A DNA stretch of 64,000 bases from Methylococcaceae bacterium (GCA_006844705.1 SPJS01000062.1:1-64000), one strand, 5' to 3'. Shown: positions 8,622 through 22,195, numbered from the stretch's first letter. A program made the numbers and translations. Notes: generated by a model from the sequence alone, not told the origin.

Positions 8622-11384
8622 TTACGCCAAAATAATAAACCTGATTGCATCCAGTTTTAATCTGGCCTCTTTTATCGCATCTGACGAACGTTTTATCAAA
8701 CACTGTTGAATCTCGATTTCCTCATCCTTAATCAAAGGATTAATCTTTTGCAATTGTTGTAACCGATATAACTCCTGATTCAACTCTGCATGCATAGTCT
8801 TTTCTGCCGACGCGACCCGCCCTTTCATTTCCTGCTCCGCCTGCTCGCCGGCACTGCTCATTAGCGTCATCAGATATTCTTTTTGCGAATGTAGAAACCC
8901 TGAGATACGGGATTTATCAAAATTAGCCCCGCTTTCCTGCAGACTTTCATGCGGCATGTCCTGAGCAAGATTGTTGTGCTGTTGATCCATCAATACACGT
9001 ATAGGCGTTGGCGGCAGAAAACGCCCGAGTTGCAGGTAGCCCGGCGCACTGCATTCAACCACATACACTAATTCCAGCAAAAACTGACCGGCTTTCAACT
9101 GTGGATGTTTGGCCACGCTGACGGCCGCGTTGCCGGTTTCACTGGATAACACCAGGTCCATCGACGCTGTCACCATCGGATGATCATCTGTAAGAAACTG
9201 CATGTCCTCACGCGCAAGGGCAATCTCCCGACGCGTCGTCACCGTCAAACCTTCATCCCTGAGCATTGGAAAATGGGCAATGCGCAGGTTCTCACTCGGC
9301 CTCAGGATATGGCAATGTTCAGAATGATATTCCACATCCACCCCGTAACAATCATAGATATCTTCCATGTATTCCCACAGAGCAGAATATTGTTCATGGT
9401 TTTTAATTTCATCTACAAACAATGAAGCTTGCTCCGGGCGACAGGAGTTCAGTTCCAGCAATTTGTCCCGCCCCTTTAAAAAAGCCCCTTCAAGCTCATG
9501 TTTTAGTTGTTGAGTCTCTTCAATCAGTGTTTGCAGTTGATGGGCATCAAAGTTGTTTAACACTGCCTGCACAAAATCACTCAGCTTTTCAGCCAATTGC
9601 CCGGCGCTGGATACATTATGCACAAAAGCATTCATGCCTTCTTCATACCAGCGAAACAAGACGTGTTGACGACTTTCCGGCAGATAGGGCACATGGATTT
9701 CTACCGTGTGTTGCTGTCCAATTCTGTCCAAACGGCCAATGCGCTGTTGAAGCAAATCGGGATTTTCCGGCAAATCAAACAGCACCAGATGGTGTAAAAA
9801 CTGGAAATTTCGCCCTTCACTGCCGATTTCTGAACAAATCAACAAACGGGCTCTGCTTTCTTCATCGGCAAAGTACGCTGCAGCACGATCACGTTCGACA
9901 ATACTCATGCCCTCGTGGAACATCGCAGCAGCAATCCCTTGTCGGTTCTTTAACCAGTTTTCCAGTTGAATTACGGTTTCGGGCTGATTGCAAATCAGCA
10001 AAATCTTGTCTTCTGCTTTGCTATTGAGAAATTCAACCAGCCATGTCCAGTAGGGGCTGACAACCTCTTTGTTAGCATTAAGGGGGTAAGCATGTGAAAC
10101 CCGCTGCGGAAACCCCTTAACCGTTTGCCGCGAATTTCTGAATAAAATTCGCCCGGTGCCATGATGATCCAGTAATAACTGAATCAACTCATCACGCGCG
10201 GCGCACTCATGATCTGATTGATCCAGTTGAGCGACCAGTTCACTGACATCTTCTCGTTGCAGCGCTTGCAACAGTATCTGTTTGTGTTCATTATCCAGCG
10301 GCTCACCATCAATTAATAAGGCGGCTAATTCCGCGACCGGCTGAAATGAAGCTTCTTCCTTTACAAATGCATCAAAACTGTAAAAACGATCCGCATCCAG
10401 TAAACGCAAACGGGCGAAATGACTTTGTTTGCCTAATTGTTCTGGCGTCGCGGTCAGTAGAATAATGCCCGGTGTTTTAACCGCCAGATGCTCCAGCAGC
10501 AGGTATTCTTCGCTCGGCGACCCTTCATCCCAGGCCAGATGATGTGCTTCATCGACAACAACCAGGTCCCAGCCGGCGTCCAGCAGTTGTTGTTGTCGGG
10601 CCGGTTCATCCTGAAACAGGCTTTGTGTACACATCACCAGCTGTTCACTTTGAAAAGGATTGCCTTCATCGATTGACAGGCAACGCTCTTCGTCAAACAA
10701 ACTGAATTGCAGGTTGAAACGCCGATACATCTCCACCAGCCATTGATGCACCAGACTGTCAGGCACCATAATCAATACCCGTTTGCTCAACTGATTAAGC
10801 AAGCGATACTGGATGATCATGCCCGCTTCAATGGTTTTTCCCAGTCCGACTTCATCGGCCAGCATAATGCGCGGCTGCGGACGATTAGCCGCATGATGAG
10901 CGATGTATAACTGGTGGGGAATCAACAAGGTACGACTGCCCAGCAAACCTTTTACCGGTGATTGTTGCCATTGTTGTTGACGCTTCAATGTCTGATAACG
11001 CAGTTCAAACCATTTTCCCGGATCAAACTGGCCGGTAAACAGGCGATCTTCCGGCTTATTAAACTGGATATGATGATCCAGTTCCATTTCTTCAATTATT
11101 TGCCGCTGCCCTGCCTCATCGAGGCCATGATAAAGCAGCAGACCATCAATCTCCTCGACACGTTCTACGGTCATGCTCCAACCATCTTCCGATGTAATCT
11201 GGTCACCCGGGTTGAACTCTACCCGCGTTAACGGCGCATTATTCATCGCATAAATACGCTGCTGCCCAGTTGCCATGTACAACACGGTCACTCGGTTATG
11301 TTCAACATCCAGCACCATGCCCAGTCCCAGTTCAGATTCGCTGTTGCTAATCCAGCGCTGGCCAGCTTTTATTGTATTTGTCAT
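8622..11384 (-). CDS. rapA: RNA polymerase-associated ATPase RapA (HepA), SWI/SNF family
   Basis: Swi2/Snf2-type ATPase that binds RNA polymerase and helps recycle it after termination. The 920 residues show an N-terminal Tudor-like region (AGQRWISNSESELGLG), the Walker A segment ADEVGLGKTIEAG, the DEAH box (VVVDEAHHLAW), motif III TATPEQ, and the C-terminal helicase motifs (ICSEIGSEGRNFQF, then RIGRLDRIGQ). Length is close to that of E. coli RapA (968). It is the last gene of trpS - membrane protein - rapA, four bases after the preceding gene. Confidence 0.95.
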   Translation of the reverse strand: MTNTIKAGQRWISNSESELGLGMVLDVEHNRVTVLYMATGQQRIYAMNNAPLTRVEFNPGDQITSEDGWSMTVERVEEIDGLLLYHGLDEAGQRQIIEEMELDHHIQFNKPEDRLFTGQFDPGKWFELRYQTLKRQQQWQQSPVKGLLGSRTLLIPHQLYIAHHAANRPQPRIMLADEVGLGKTIEAGMIIQYRLLNQLSKRVLIMVPDSLVHQWLVEMYRRFNLQFSLFDEERCLSIDEGNPFQSEQLVMCTQSLFQDEPARQQQLLDAGWDLVVVDEAHHLAWDEGSPSEEYLLLEHLAVKTPGIILLTATPEQLGKQSHFARLRLLDADRFYSFDAFVKEEASFQPVAELAALLIDGEPLDNEHKQILLQALQREDVSELVAQLDQSDHECAARDELIQLLLDHHGTGRILFRNSRQTVKGFPQRVSHAYPLNANKEVVSPYWTWLVEFLNSKAEDKILLICNQPETVIQLENWLKNRQGIAAAMFHEGMSIVERDRAAAYFADEESRARLLICSEIGSEGRNFQFLHHLVLFDLPENPDLLQQRIGRLDRIGQQHTVEIHVPYLPESRQHVLFRWYEEGMNAFVHNVSSAGQLAEKLSDFVQAVLNNFDAHQLQTLIEETQQLKHELEGAFLKGRDKLLELNSCRPEQASLFVDEIKNHEQYSALWEYMEDIYDCYGVDVEYHSEHCHILRPSENLRIAHFPMLRDEGLTVTTRREIALAREDMQFLTDDHPMVTASMDLVLSSETGNAAVSVAKHPQLKAGQFLLELVYVVECSAPGYLQLGRFLPPTPIRVLMDQQHNNLAQDMPHESLQESGANFDKSRISGFLHSQKEYLMTLMSSAGEQAEQEMKGRVASAEKTMHAELNQELYRLQQLQKINPLIKDEEIEIQQCLIKRSSDAIKEARLKLDAIRFIILA

Positions 11385-11387
11385 GGA

Positions 11388-12077
11388 TCAATTCCGGGAG
11401 AATTCAAGCTGCTGATAGCTGACATACATCAGGGCAGCAAAAAACAGATAAAAAAACGGGATGAACACTTGCAGGACGGTAATACTCAGCAGTGCCCCTG
11501 CGATGATCAATGCAGAAATTTGATACATCACACCGGCATGTTGCCGATAGGCGTTACGTCCCATTTCACGCGCTTCGCTCCAGCGCTTTTGCTGAAAAAC
11601 CATTAACGGATAACTGAACCAGCTGGCAAAGGAGGACAACATTAACCAGATAAAAATCAGCGCAACCCACGCCGGCGCATACAGCCAGCTGGCCATGATA
11701 CGAACAGGCTTTTCCAGCCACTCTGAATTCAGCACCTGCCAGTCAAACCAGAATTTCAGGATGTTTTGCGGATCATCATTCTGCAAACTGAACAGTATTC
11801 GGAAAACAAACCAACAGACTAAAATCATCAATGCAAATATCAATGCCAGAGGTAAAAAATCTCTTATTACACTGTAAGTCTTCGTTGATTTTGGGTCGAT
11901 CCTGGCAAAATAGCCAACCAGCACAAACAGGCAACTGACATTTATAATAATCCCAACCCCCAATGATAAACGGGCAATGGCCAATGCGCCATATAACGCC
12001 ATCAGAATAACCAGGGTATCAAAGGGTTTTAACAGCCACAGCCGCCCTACTTCAGCCAAACACTTGCTTATCTGCAT
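11388..12077 (-). CDS. Multi-spanning membrane protein of unknown function
   Basis: About 229 residues with roughly five or six hydrophobic segments: DTLVILMALYGALAIARL, the following IIINVSCLFVLVGYFA, ALIFALMILVCWFVF, VALIFIWLMLSSFAS and a C-terminal pair. No catalytic motif is visible. The ATG at 12077 is preferred to a TTG at 12086 that overlaps the trpS stop. It lies between trpS and rapA, nearly overlapping both, so it is almost certainly co-transcribed. I do not recognise the family; some hydrophobic segments resemble a BPSS1780-type membrane protein, at low confidence. Confidence 0.75.
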   Translation of the reverse strand: MQISKCLAEVGRLWLLKPFDTLVILMALYGALAIARLSLGVGIIINVSCLFVLVGYFARIDPKSTKTYSVIRDFLPLALIFALMILVCWFVFRILFSLQNDDPQNILKFWFDWQVLNSEWLEKPVRIMASWLYAPAWVALIFIWLMLSSFASWFSYPLMVFQQKRWSEAREMGRNAYRQHAGVMYQISALIIAGALLSITVLQVFIPFFYLFFAALMYVSYQQLEFSRN

Positions 12078-12082
12078 GGTAT

Positions 12083-13093
12083 TCAAACAATCTTGGCGAT
12101 ACCTACCGATTCGCGTAATTGCTCAATAAACGGCGTGGACATTTCGCGCGCTTTTTTCGCGCCTTCCTGTAGCTGTTCCTCGATATGGTCAGGTGCCTGC
12201 ATTAACGCCACGTAACGCTCACGTGCGGGTGCAATTTCCTCGTTCAGCTTTTCAAACAGGATTTTTTTCATTTCGCCCCAACCAATACCCTCAGCATACG
12301 CCTTGCGGATGTCTTCAAGCTCAGACGGGGTGGAAAAGGCCTGATAAATACCAAACAGGGTGCAGCCTTCTGTCTCTTTAGGTTCACCCGGCTCAAGCGA
12401 ATTGGTCTTGATCTTATTGATCAATTTACGGAACTTTTTCTCAGTCTCGAACAACGGGATAGTGTTGTTGTAACTTTTACTCATCTTGCGCCCATCCAGT
12501 CCCAGCAAGGTCGCCGCGTTGTCTTCGACGACCGCTTCCGGCAACGCAAAATGCTCGCCATAAATATGGTTAAACCGGCTGGCAATATCGCGCGCCATTT
12601 CAATATGTTGAATCTGGTCCTTACCCACAGGGACTTTATTGGCGTTAAACATCAGAATATCTGCTGCCATCAGAATCGGATAACTGAACAAGCCCATGTT
12701 GATGCCTTTATCCGGGTCGGCACCTTCGCCTTCCTCGTTTTCCTGAACCGCCGCTTTATAGGCATGAGCACGGTTCATCAAGCCCTTGGCTGTCACACAC
12801 GTCAACATCCAGGTCAGTTCCAGGATTTCCGGCACATCGGATTGACGATAGAACACCGCATTGGAGGTATCCAGCCCCAATGCCAGCCAGGTTGCCGCAA
12901 TTTCGCGGCTGGACTGCCTGACCCGTTCCGGCTCATGACATTTAATCAGGGCATGATAATCAGCCAGAAAATAAAACGGTCTGACATCATCATTTTTACT
13001 GGCGGCAATGGCAGGACGAATGGCGCCGGCATAATTGCCCAGATGCGGCGTGCCGGTAGTGGTGATTCCGGTAAGGACGATTGACTTGCTCAT
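12083..13093 (-). CDS. trpS: Tryptophanyl-tRNA synthetase
   Basis: Class I aminoacyl-tRNA synthetase charging tRNA-Trp. The 336 residues match the usual bacterial length. The HIGH-like signature appears as [10 protein letters not shown] and the KMSKS loop as [10 protein letters not shown]. The segment [15 protein letters not shown] is typical of bacterial TrpRS. ATG start at 13093. First gene of an operon with a membrane protein and rapA. Confidence 0.96.
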   Translation of the reverse strand: MSKSIVLTGITTTGTPHLGNYAGAIRPAIAASKNDDVRPFYFLADYHALIKCHEPERVRQSSREIAATWLALGLDTSNAVFYRQSDVPEILELTWMLTCVTAKGLMNRAHAYKAAVQENEEGEGADPDKGINMGLFSYPILMAADILMFNANKVPVGKDQIQHIEMARDIASRFNHIYGEHFALPEAVVEDNAATLLGLDGRKMSKSYNNTIPLFETEKKFRKLINKIKTNSLEPGEPKETEGCTLFGIYQAFSTPSELEDIRKAYAEGIGWGEMKKILFEKLNEEIAPARERYVALMQAPDHIEEQLQEGAKKAREMSTPFIEQLRESVGIAKIV

Positions 13094-13201
13094 GATTGAA
13101 AAACTAACTGCATAAAAAAGTTGGCTACTATTTCATAAATCTGCGGTGATTGCCAGAGGCAGAAAGATTCTATCCAAATTTAGCGAAATTCAATTACCGG
13201 G

Positions 13202-14227
13202 TCATTCCTTAATTTGAATAACTTCTCGCAGTAGCGATGTTGCAAATGTCCCTGCTGGCAATGTAAACGACAGGGACAACTCATTCTCCCCCGAAAAACG
13301 CCAACTGAATTCCCCTGGAATCGCTCTAAGCGCTCTAAAACCAGTTTCCATTTTTAATGAGGTAATAATTCTGGTTAACGGTTGATAATCTGCTGCAAGC
13401 TTATCTTTGATCGACTCTACATCTGTCGCACCTAATAATTTTCCTGCCGGATGAATATCTCCAGATTTCAGCCTGTCCACCAGTGCCTGATCAACCGTTT
13501 CACTCCAAAAACCAGCCTTGCTATTGTTTAGCATACAATAGTCCCCAGGTAATAAAGTATTCCAGGTCTGCTGCTTAACCCTTTGCGATAAGATTTCGTT
13601 AAACAAGAAAGACCTGACCGCTGAAATATAGATTGATGCATTACGCTTAGGTAGTGTCCCCTGTTCATGCATTTCCAACGCTTTTTGAAGATTATTCCCC
13701 TGCCTGCCAAACCGTTGTAATCCAAAATAATTTGGGAATCCCAATGTGCAAATCAAATCCAATTTTGCTTGCGTTTGTTGATCTTGCCCTGCATAGTTTC
13801 GGATTCGTATATTGAATGCATTGCCAACCAGCGCACCTCGTTTGAGTTTTCGGTTATGCCGAGTAGTTTCGAGGATTGAAACATTTTCATTTTCAATGCG
13901 GGTCCAGTTAACATCCACATGTTTTGGCAACCAAATACTAAACCACTGAGAAGTTACTGCGTGACGATCTTTTAACCCTGCATAGCCAACATCGCGCCTG
14001 CGAACACCCGCCAATCTGGCCAATTGGCTGGCAAGATATTCAGTGTTTTCTCCTTTCTTTTCAATATGTAAAAACACATGTTCCCCATCCCCGGATGGTG
14101 TAAACGCTAAATTTTCGCGCACGATAAAATCTTCAGGATGTTGCTTTATCTTTCCTGACGCTTTGGCTTGTCCATAGGCGTTTTCCCAACAACCTAACTT
14201 AATAGTATTAGAATAATTTTCTTGCAT
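13202..14227 (-). CDS. truD: tRNA pseudouridine-13 synthase
   Basis: Converts U13 of tRNA-Glu to pseudouridine. The 341 residues carry the TruD catalytic motif GYAGLKDRHAVTSQW, in which the Asp is the nucleophile, plus the family motifs PEDFIVREN and NYFGLQRFGRQGNN. AAAGGTAA upstream of the ATG is a reasonable ribosome binding site. In many gammaproteobacteria truD directly follows ispD-ispF; here it is separated from ispF by a 1.2-kb gene on the opposite strand. Confidence 0.95.
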   Translation of the reverse strand: MQENYSNTIKLGCWENAYGQAKASGKIKQHPEDFIVRENLAFTPSGDGEHVFLHIEKKGENTEYLASQLARLAGVRRRDVGYAGLKDRHAVTSQWFSIWLPKHVDVNWTRIENENVSILETTRHNRKLKRGALVGNAFNIRIRNYAGQDQQTQAKLDLICTLGFPNYFGLQRFGRQGNNLQKALEMHEQGTLPKRNASIYISAVRSFLFNEILSQRVKQQTWNTLLPGDYCMLNNSKAGFWSETVDQALVDRLKSGDIHPAGKLLGATDVESIKDKLAADYQPLTRIITSLKMETGFRALRAIPGEFSWRFSGENELSLSFTLPAGTFATSLLREVIQIKE

Positions 14228-14306
14228 GGACGTAATTATTACCTTTCATTGTCAATGAGGACGTTTTACTATGCATAGCATGCGTTTCTTTAACTGAGGA
14301 GAGCAT

Positions 14307-15524
14307 ATGAACATCTTACGAGAAAATGATAAATCTACTGGAAAAAACCAGGCTTCCAAAAAAGAAATCGGCATCAAAATAGCCGAATACGGCGGGATTT
14401 TAGCCGTCGTAGGCACATTGATTACCGGCGGCCTCACTTATCATCAATCGGTACAGGAAAACCAGGACAATAACTTCAGGGAAATCGTCTCGGGACTATC
14501 ATCAAAAGAAAAACAAACCCGTCTGGCCAGCACAAGCAATTTGGGCACTTTTATTACCGATGGTCATCGCTATTACGATGAAGCTATCGACATTCTTATT
14601 AACATGGTGGCGATCGAAACCGACATTGATGTTCTTGGTGCCATTCGTAACAGCCTGGAAAACACATCTATTGAAGATTACAAAGCTATTTTGCAAAAGC
14701 TGTTAAAACTGGAGAGTAATTTTTTTATTTACAAAAACTATTTGGAAGAAAAATTAAAAGCATCCAAGCGTATCACCAACAATAATTTTACTGATTATGT
14801 TGATGTGTTCGAACAATACAAAGCCAACAGTCAACAGGATAAACTCTCCCCTCATTATGTAAAACTTGAAGCGCTAAAAAATCAATACCTGCAAAATATT
14901 GCTCATCGAAACACGTTAGAAACTGAAGTCAAAGAAGATCCGTTCAGAATCGAAAGAATCACCAAATTTGTCATCAGTTTTCTTTCACGCTCACGAGATT
15001 TGGATCGCCCCGTCAAAAATCTTAAGCTCTATCAAAACAGCTGGAATTATGTACTCTTAACCGATATAAAGTTACCCGCGAGCATCATCAAAAGATCGGC
15101 CATCAGCATCGCAACGCTTTCTGGAGTTGATTTAACACAATCTGAAATTGAAGATACCACCTTTTATAAATCCGGCTTTAGAGACGTAAATTTCTCCGGA
15201 GCAACGATCAAACACACATCGTTCGATAAAATAGTGGCATATGACAAAGTCAATTTCAGCAACGTTACCTTTGAAGATGTTATTTTCTTGGGGGCCGATT
15301 TAATCGGCGCTGATTTTAGTGATGCACGTGGTTTGCAAGCCTATCAGTTTTATCGGGCCAAGAATCTGGATAAAGCAAAATTTGACTCAGATTTCAGAGA
15401 TCAACTTTCAAGTCTCAACGAAATGGATGACCAAACTTTCATCCAGGCGTTGACGAATTCAAAAATGTCTGTTTATAAGCAAAGAGATATAAAAAAGACA
15501 TTAAATGAACTTAATACTGAATAG
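14307..15524 (+). CDS. Membrane-anchored pentapeptide-repeat protein
   Basis: 405 residues. There is one hydrophobic segment near the N-terminus (YGGILAVVGTLITGG, about residues 29-45), then a long helical region, then a C-terminal stretch with pentapeptide-repeat character (LSGVDLTQSEIEDTTF, NFSGATIKHTSF, NFSNVTFEDVIFLGADLIGA). A strong ribosome binding site GAGGAGAG precedes the ATG at 14307. It lies on the opposite strand between truD and ispF, where an uninterrupted operon is often seen, and is more AT-rich than its neighbours, so acquisition by transfer is plausible. The function is unknown; pentapeptide repeats form a right-handed beta-helix and do not predict a substrate. Confidence 0.8.
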   Translation: MNILRENDKSTGKNQASKKEIGIKIAEYGGILAVVGTLITGGLTYHQSVQENQDNNFREIVSGLSSKEKQTRLASTSNLGTFITDGHRYYDEAIDILINMVAIETDIDVLGAIRNSLENTSIEDYKAILQKLLKLESNFFIYKNYLEEKLKASKRITNNNFTDYVDVFEQYKANSQQDKLSPHYVKLEALKNQYLQNIAHRNTLETEVKEDPFRIERITKFVISFLSRSRDLDRPVKNLKLYQNSWNYVLLTDIKLPASIIKRSAISIATLSGVDLTQSEIEDTTFYKSGFRDVNFSGATIKHTSFDKIVAYDKVNFSNVTFEDVIFLGADLIGADFSDARGLQAYQFYRAKNLDKAKFDSDFRDQLSSLNEMDDQTFIQALTNSKMSVYKQRDIKKTLNELNTE

Positions 15525-15526
15525 TG

Positions 15527-16003
15527 TTACCTGTTTTCTACCAGAACGATGGCCTGGACAGCAATCCCTTCCTTGCGCCCTTCAAATCCCAGTTTTTCTG
15601 TGGTGGTGGCTTTGACATTGATGGCATCAACACCCACTGCTAAGTCAGCCGCAATATTTTCACACATCGCCGATATATGTGGCGCCATCTTGGGCGCCTG
15701 GGCAATTATGGTAATATCTGCATTAACCAGGGTATACCCTTTTTCCTGTACCACATTATAAACATGGCGCAGTAATACCCGGCTGTCCGCCCCTTTAAAT
15801 TCAGGATCAGTGTCTGGAAAGTGCTTGCCGATATCGCCCAATGCAGCAGAACCCAGCAAGGCATCACTCAGCGCATGTAACACTACATCGCCATCAGAGT
15901 GAGCTTCCAGCCCTTTTTCATAATCAATTTTGACCCCCCCCAGAATGACATCTCCGTCATCCTTAAAACGATGTACATCATAGCCTTGTCCAACTCGGAT
16001 CAT
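15527..16003 (-). CDS. ispF: 2-C-methyl-D-erythritol 2,4-cyclodiphosphate synthase
   Basis: Fifth enzyme of the non-mevalonate (MEP) isoprenoid pathway. The 158 residues begin with the zinc-binding motif [13 protein letters not shown] (Asp and His ligands), followed by the [17 protein letters not shown] segment and the C-terminal [16 protein letters not shown] motif. Its start overlaps the end of ispD by four bases. The stop is two bases from the convergent pentapeptide-repeat gene. Confidence 0.97.
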   Translation of the reverse strand: MIRVGQGYDVHRFKDDGDVILGGVKIDYEKGLEAHSDGDVVLHALSDALLGSAALGDIGKHFPDTDPEFKGADSRVLLRHVYNVVQEKGYTLVNADITIIAQAPKMAPHISAMCENIAADLAVGVDAINVKATTTEKLGFEGRKEGIAVQAIVLVENR

Positions 16004-16695
16004 GTTTGTTGCTCCAAATAAAATTCCGCCAATGCCAGATCTTCAGGACGGGTAATCTTGATATTGTCTGGCCGACCTTCAACAATTTTGGGCGTAAATC
16101 CCTGAATTTCCAGCGCACTGGCCTCGTCGGTCACCGCCGGATTTCCCTGAGTTTCAGTTAATGCATGCTTCAGCATGCCATAACGAAACATTTGTGGCGT
16201 CAATGCACGCCAGACAGTGCTTCTGTCAATTGTCCGCTCAATGTTGAGTGCATCCACCTGCTTGAGTGTGTCATGTGAAGACAGGGCCAGGATGCCGCCA
16301 ACCTCATCATGTCCCAACGCTGCAATTTGAGCGTGAATATCAGCAACCGTCAGACATGGGCGCGCCGCATCATGCACCAGCACCCAGTCGTTTTCTGATG
16401 CTGTATCACCCAATGAATTTAATGCGGATAATACCGAGTCAGCTCTTTCCTTGCCGCCCGGCGCCGTAATCACAAACGGGTTTGAAGAAACGTCAAGCTC
16501 TGGCCAATAAGGATCTTCTTGGGAAATGGCAACAGCTACTTTTGCAAAACATCCGGAATCCACTAATCGTCCCAGCGTATGTTCAATGACTGTCTTGCCT
16601 GCCAGGGGCAGATATTGTTTTGGGCGGTCAGACTGCATCCGCTTGCCCACGCCGGCAGCAGGCACTACGGCCCAGAATGTAGGCGAGTCACTCAT
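16000..16695 (-). CDS. ispD: 2-C-methyl-D-erythritol 4-phosphate cytidylyltransferase
   Basis: Third enzyme of the MEP pathway, forming CDP-methylerythritol. The 231 residues show the nucleotidyltransferase motif [18 protein letters not shown], the [10 protein letters not shown] motif and the C-terminal [15 protein letters not shown] motif. It overlaps ftsB upstream and ispF downstream by four bases each, indicating tight translational coupling. Confidence 0.97.
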   Translation of the reverse strand: MSDSPTFWAVVPAAGVGKRMQSDRPKQYLPLAGKTVIEHTLGRLVDSGCFAKVAVAISQEDPYWPELDVSSNPFVITAPGGKERADSVLSALNSLGDTASENDWVLVHDAARPCLTVADIHAQIAALGHDEVGGILALSSHDTLKQVDALNIERTIDRSTVWRALTPQMFRYGMLKHALTETQGNPAVTDEASALEIQGFTPKIVEGRPDNIKITRPEDLALAEFYLEQQT

Positions 16696-16964
16696 TCGAT
16701 TACCTGAATAAACGTTTCATTTTCCTTAATCATACCAAGATCGTAGCGCGCACTTTCCTCGATCGCCTCATGGCCAAATTTGATGTCCTTGATCTCTGCG
16801 TATAACGCATCGTTGCGGGCTTTTTTTTGCGAACCCTGCGCACTGAGTTGATCCAGCCGTTGCTGATATTCATGCACTTGAGAAATACTGGCATCACCCA
16901 GCCACAGACGATACTGCAGATGAATAATCAGTAAAACAATGATAGCGATGAGAATTTTAATCAC
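16692..16964 (-). CDS. ftsB: Cell division protein FtsB
   Basis: Small bitopic membrane protein of the FtsQLB divisome subcomplex. The 90 residues have an N-terminal membrane helix (MIKILIAIIVLLIIHLQYRL), a coiled coil (about 28-70) and a C-terminal periplasmic tail, as expected for FtsB. The start is GTG at 16964, supported by GGGAG immediately upstream. The ftsB-ispD-ispF order downstream of eno is the standard gammaproteobacterial arrangement. Confidence 0.9.
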   Translation of the reverse strand: MIKILIAIIVLLIIHLQYRLWLGDASISQVHEYQQRLDQLSAQGSQKKARNDALYAEIKDIKFGHEAIEESARYDLGMIKENETFIQVIE

Positions 16965-17023
16965 ACTACTCCCTCATCGAACTGAAGGCAGCCGGACGCA
17001 ATGCCGGCCGCTGTCAGAAGATG

Positions 17024-18304
<1,281 letters not shown>

Positions 18305-18315
18305 TTAATTTGCCT

Positions 18316-19149
18316 TTACAATGTAGTTTCAATCAAACTGGTCGCTTTGACGGTCCGGTCCAGGGTTGCCAAAACTTCCAACAATTCTTTCATTCTATGT
18401 AATGGCCATGAATTTGGACCATCACTTAATGCTTCTTCAGGTACGGGATGGGTTTCCATAAAAAGTCCGGAAATACCGACTGATACGGCCGCCCTGGCCA
18501 GTACCGGCACATGCTCTCGCTGCCCCCCCGAACAACTGCCTTGCCCACCGGGTAATTGCACGGAATGGGTTGCATCAAATACCACTGGACACTCAGTTTC
18601 ACGCATCACAGCCAGTGAGCGCATATCTGATACCAGGTTGTTATAACCAAATGATACACCACGCTCACACACCATAATCTGCTCATTGCCCGCCGCTTTC
18701 GCCTTGTTACTGACATTTGCCATATCCCAGGGCGCCATAAACTGGCCTTTCTTGATATTGACAGGAATACCCTGGGCAGCGACAGCCTGGATAAAATTGG
18801 TTTGTCTGCATAAAAAAGCCGGCGTCTGCATCACATCAACAACAGATGCAACTTCAGCCAGCGGGGTATCTTCATGCACATCGGTTAAAACTGGCACTCC
18901 TATATCAGATTTAACTTTTTCCAGAATTTGTAGACCTTTTTCAATGCCAGGCCCGCGAAAACTCATATGTGATGAGCGGTTTGCCTTATCAAATGAAGAT
19001 TTGTAAATAAAAGGAATGTTTAATTCACCGGTAATTTCTTTCAACATTCCCGCCGTATCAAGCGACATTTGTTCGCTTTCAATGACGCACGTACCCGCAA
19101 TCAAAAAAAATGGCTGATCCAGCCCTACTTCAAAATCACACAATTTCAT
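18316..19149 (-). CDS. kdsA: 3-deoxy-D-manno-octulosonate 8-phosphate synthase
   Basis: Condenses phosphoenolpyruvate with arabinose 5-phosphate to make KDO8P for lipopolysaccharide core. The 277-residue product shows [12 protein letters not shown] near the N-terminus, [34 protein letters not shown], and the [14 protein letters not shown] motif, where Asn/Cys variation distinguishes metal-independent from metal-dependent forms. Its ATG directly abuts the pyrG stop codon. The pyrG-kdsA-eno order is typical of gammaproteobacteria. Confidence 0.97.
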   Translation of the reverse strand: MKLCDFEVGLDQPFFLIAGTCVIESEQMSLDTAGMLKEITGELNIPFIYKSSFDKANRSSHMSFRGPGIEKGLQILEKVKSDIGVPVLTDVHEDTPLAEVASVVDVMQTPAFLCRQTNFIQAVAAQGIPVNIKKGQFMAPWDMANVSNKAKAAGNEQIMVCERGVSFGYNNLVSDMRSLAVMRETECPVVFDATHSVQLPGGQGSCSGGQREHVPVLARAAVSVGISGLFMETHPVPEEALSDGPNSWPLHRMKELLEVLATLDRTVKATSLIETTL

Positions 19150-20829
<1,680 letters not shown>

Positions 20830-20868
20830 TTACAATCTTAGCATTTTAATCGACTCATTTCCGGTTAA

Positions 20869-22185
20869 TTATTTTTTCCATTGAATTAAATAACAATCGC
20901 CCTGCTCGCGATAAAAAGAAGCATCAATCCATAAACCTCCAACCGCCGCCAAACGGTCATCCAGATAAATCAGTGGCATGCATTCCCTTTGCCAGGGCGG
21001 TATTTTTTCTGCCTGAAATAATTTTTTTAACGCGTGATGCCCTGTTCTGCCCGGTAATTGAATTTTTTCGCCTCCGGCGCGCACTTTTACCGAAATTTTT
21101 GACGACTGCCAAACTACTTTGGGAATACCCGAAGCTGCTGGTATCCGAGTTAATCGATAGCCATTGGCTCTCATTATTTCATCGGTTTCTTCAGGCCATA
21201 TACATGCGGGTTCAATCAACATTTCCTGCTGGTTAATGCAATACAAATGCCCATCAAACCGCTTAATAAAAAAGTCCTGAATTTGAACCTGGGGGATAGC
21301 ATCAACTGCAGCCATCACAACCTCATCAAACACGCGTTGAATTCTGTCGGTTGGAGGCATAGGCACCTGATGCCTTTCTAACCAAGCTCTTAACACCAAG
21401 CCTCTGGCTTCTTCTGTCAACGCTGACAATGCCGCACTATTCAGACGATGTTCCTGATCACTCAATGCAGGCTGCAAACAATCATCTGCAAACTGAACCA
21501 AAATCTTTTGCGCACTCGCACAGTGCAATGCCGTGCGAGCTACGGATGCATCAGCAGCAGGCCATCTTTTTTTTATGGCTGGAATGATCTGGTTACGTAA
21601 AAAATTCCGATCGAAATCATCACATTGATTACTGGGGTCTTCAATCCATTGCAACTGATAGGCTTCTGCATACTGAACAATAGCTTTCTTTGACACATTC
21701 AACAATGGGCGCAACACCTTGCCCTGTCCCAGCGGTCTTTGTTCTGGCATGCCTGACAAGCCCTGCACGCCAGCCCCCCTGAATAGCTGCAACAAGACGG
21801 TTTCCAGTTGGTCTTCACGATGCTGGGCAAGCAGCACATGATCCTGCGCATTTTCCAATAAACGCTCAAACGCCTGATAACGCGCCAGTCGCGCCGCTTC
21901 TTCCGGGCTTTGTTTGGGTTTTGCCGTAGCATCTACCTTGATTGAATGAAAAGCGATGCCCAATTGATCACAAATTTGTTGGCAATGTTTTTCCCATTGC
22001 GCAGCTTCTTGTTGCAACCCATGATTGATGTAAACCGCTGTAATGTTCTCTCTTACTTCCTTCCGGGACGCCAACAGATGAAGCAACACATGAGAGTCAA
22101 TGCCGCCGCTAAACCCAATAAACAGGTTGCGATACTCATCCGGCAAATGGCTGGCAACATCAGCAAACGTTAGTAATTCTGACAT
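20869..22185 (-). CDS. tilS: tRNA(Ile)-lysidine synthase
   Basis: Modifies C34 of the tRNA-Ile with CAU anticodon to lysidine so that it reads AUA. The 438 residues carry the PP-loop ATPase motif FSGGIDSHVLLH near the N-terminus, the HREDQLETVLLQLFRGAG segment, and the C-terminal TilS domain (GRTGHHALKKLFQAEKIPPW). The ATG at 22185 (MSELLTF) is chosen over an in-frame TTG at 22197, which falls inside the accA terminator stem. It follows accA on the same strand with that terminator between them. Confidence 0.95.
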   Translation of the reverse strand: MSELLTFADVASHLPDEYRNLFIGFSGGIDSHVLLHLLASRKEVRENITAVYINHGLQQEAAQWEKHCQQICDQLGIAFHSIKVDATAKPKQSPEEAARLARYQAFERLLENAQDHVLLAQHREDQLETVLLQLFRGAGVQGLSGMPEQRPLGQGKVLRPLLNVSKKAIVQYAEAYQLQWIEDPSNQCDDFDRNFLRNQIIPAIKKRWPAADASVARTALHCASAQKILVQFADDCLQPALSDQEHRLNSAALSALTEEARGLVLRAWLERHQVPMPPTDRIQRVFDEVVMAAVDAIPQVQIQDFFIKRFDGHLYCINQQEMLIEPACIWPEETDEIMRANGYRLTRIPAASGIPKVVWQSSKISVKVRAGGEKIQLPGRTGHHALKKLFQAEKIPPWQRECMPLIYLDDRLAAVGGLWIDASFYREQGDCYLIQWKK

Positions 22186-22195
22186 GCCAGAAAGC

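Noticed and set aside
9422-10027. 201-codon open frame on the plus strand
   Set aside because: It lies wholly inside rapA on the opposite strand and has no ribosome binding site or recognisable motif; a shadow of the real gene.
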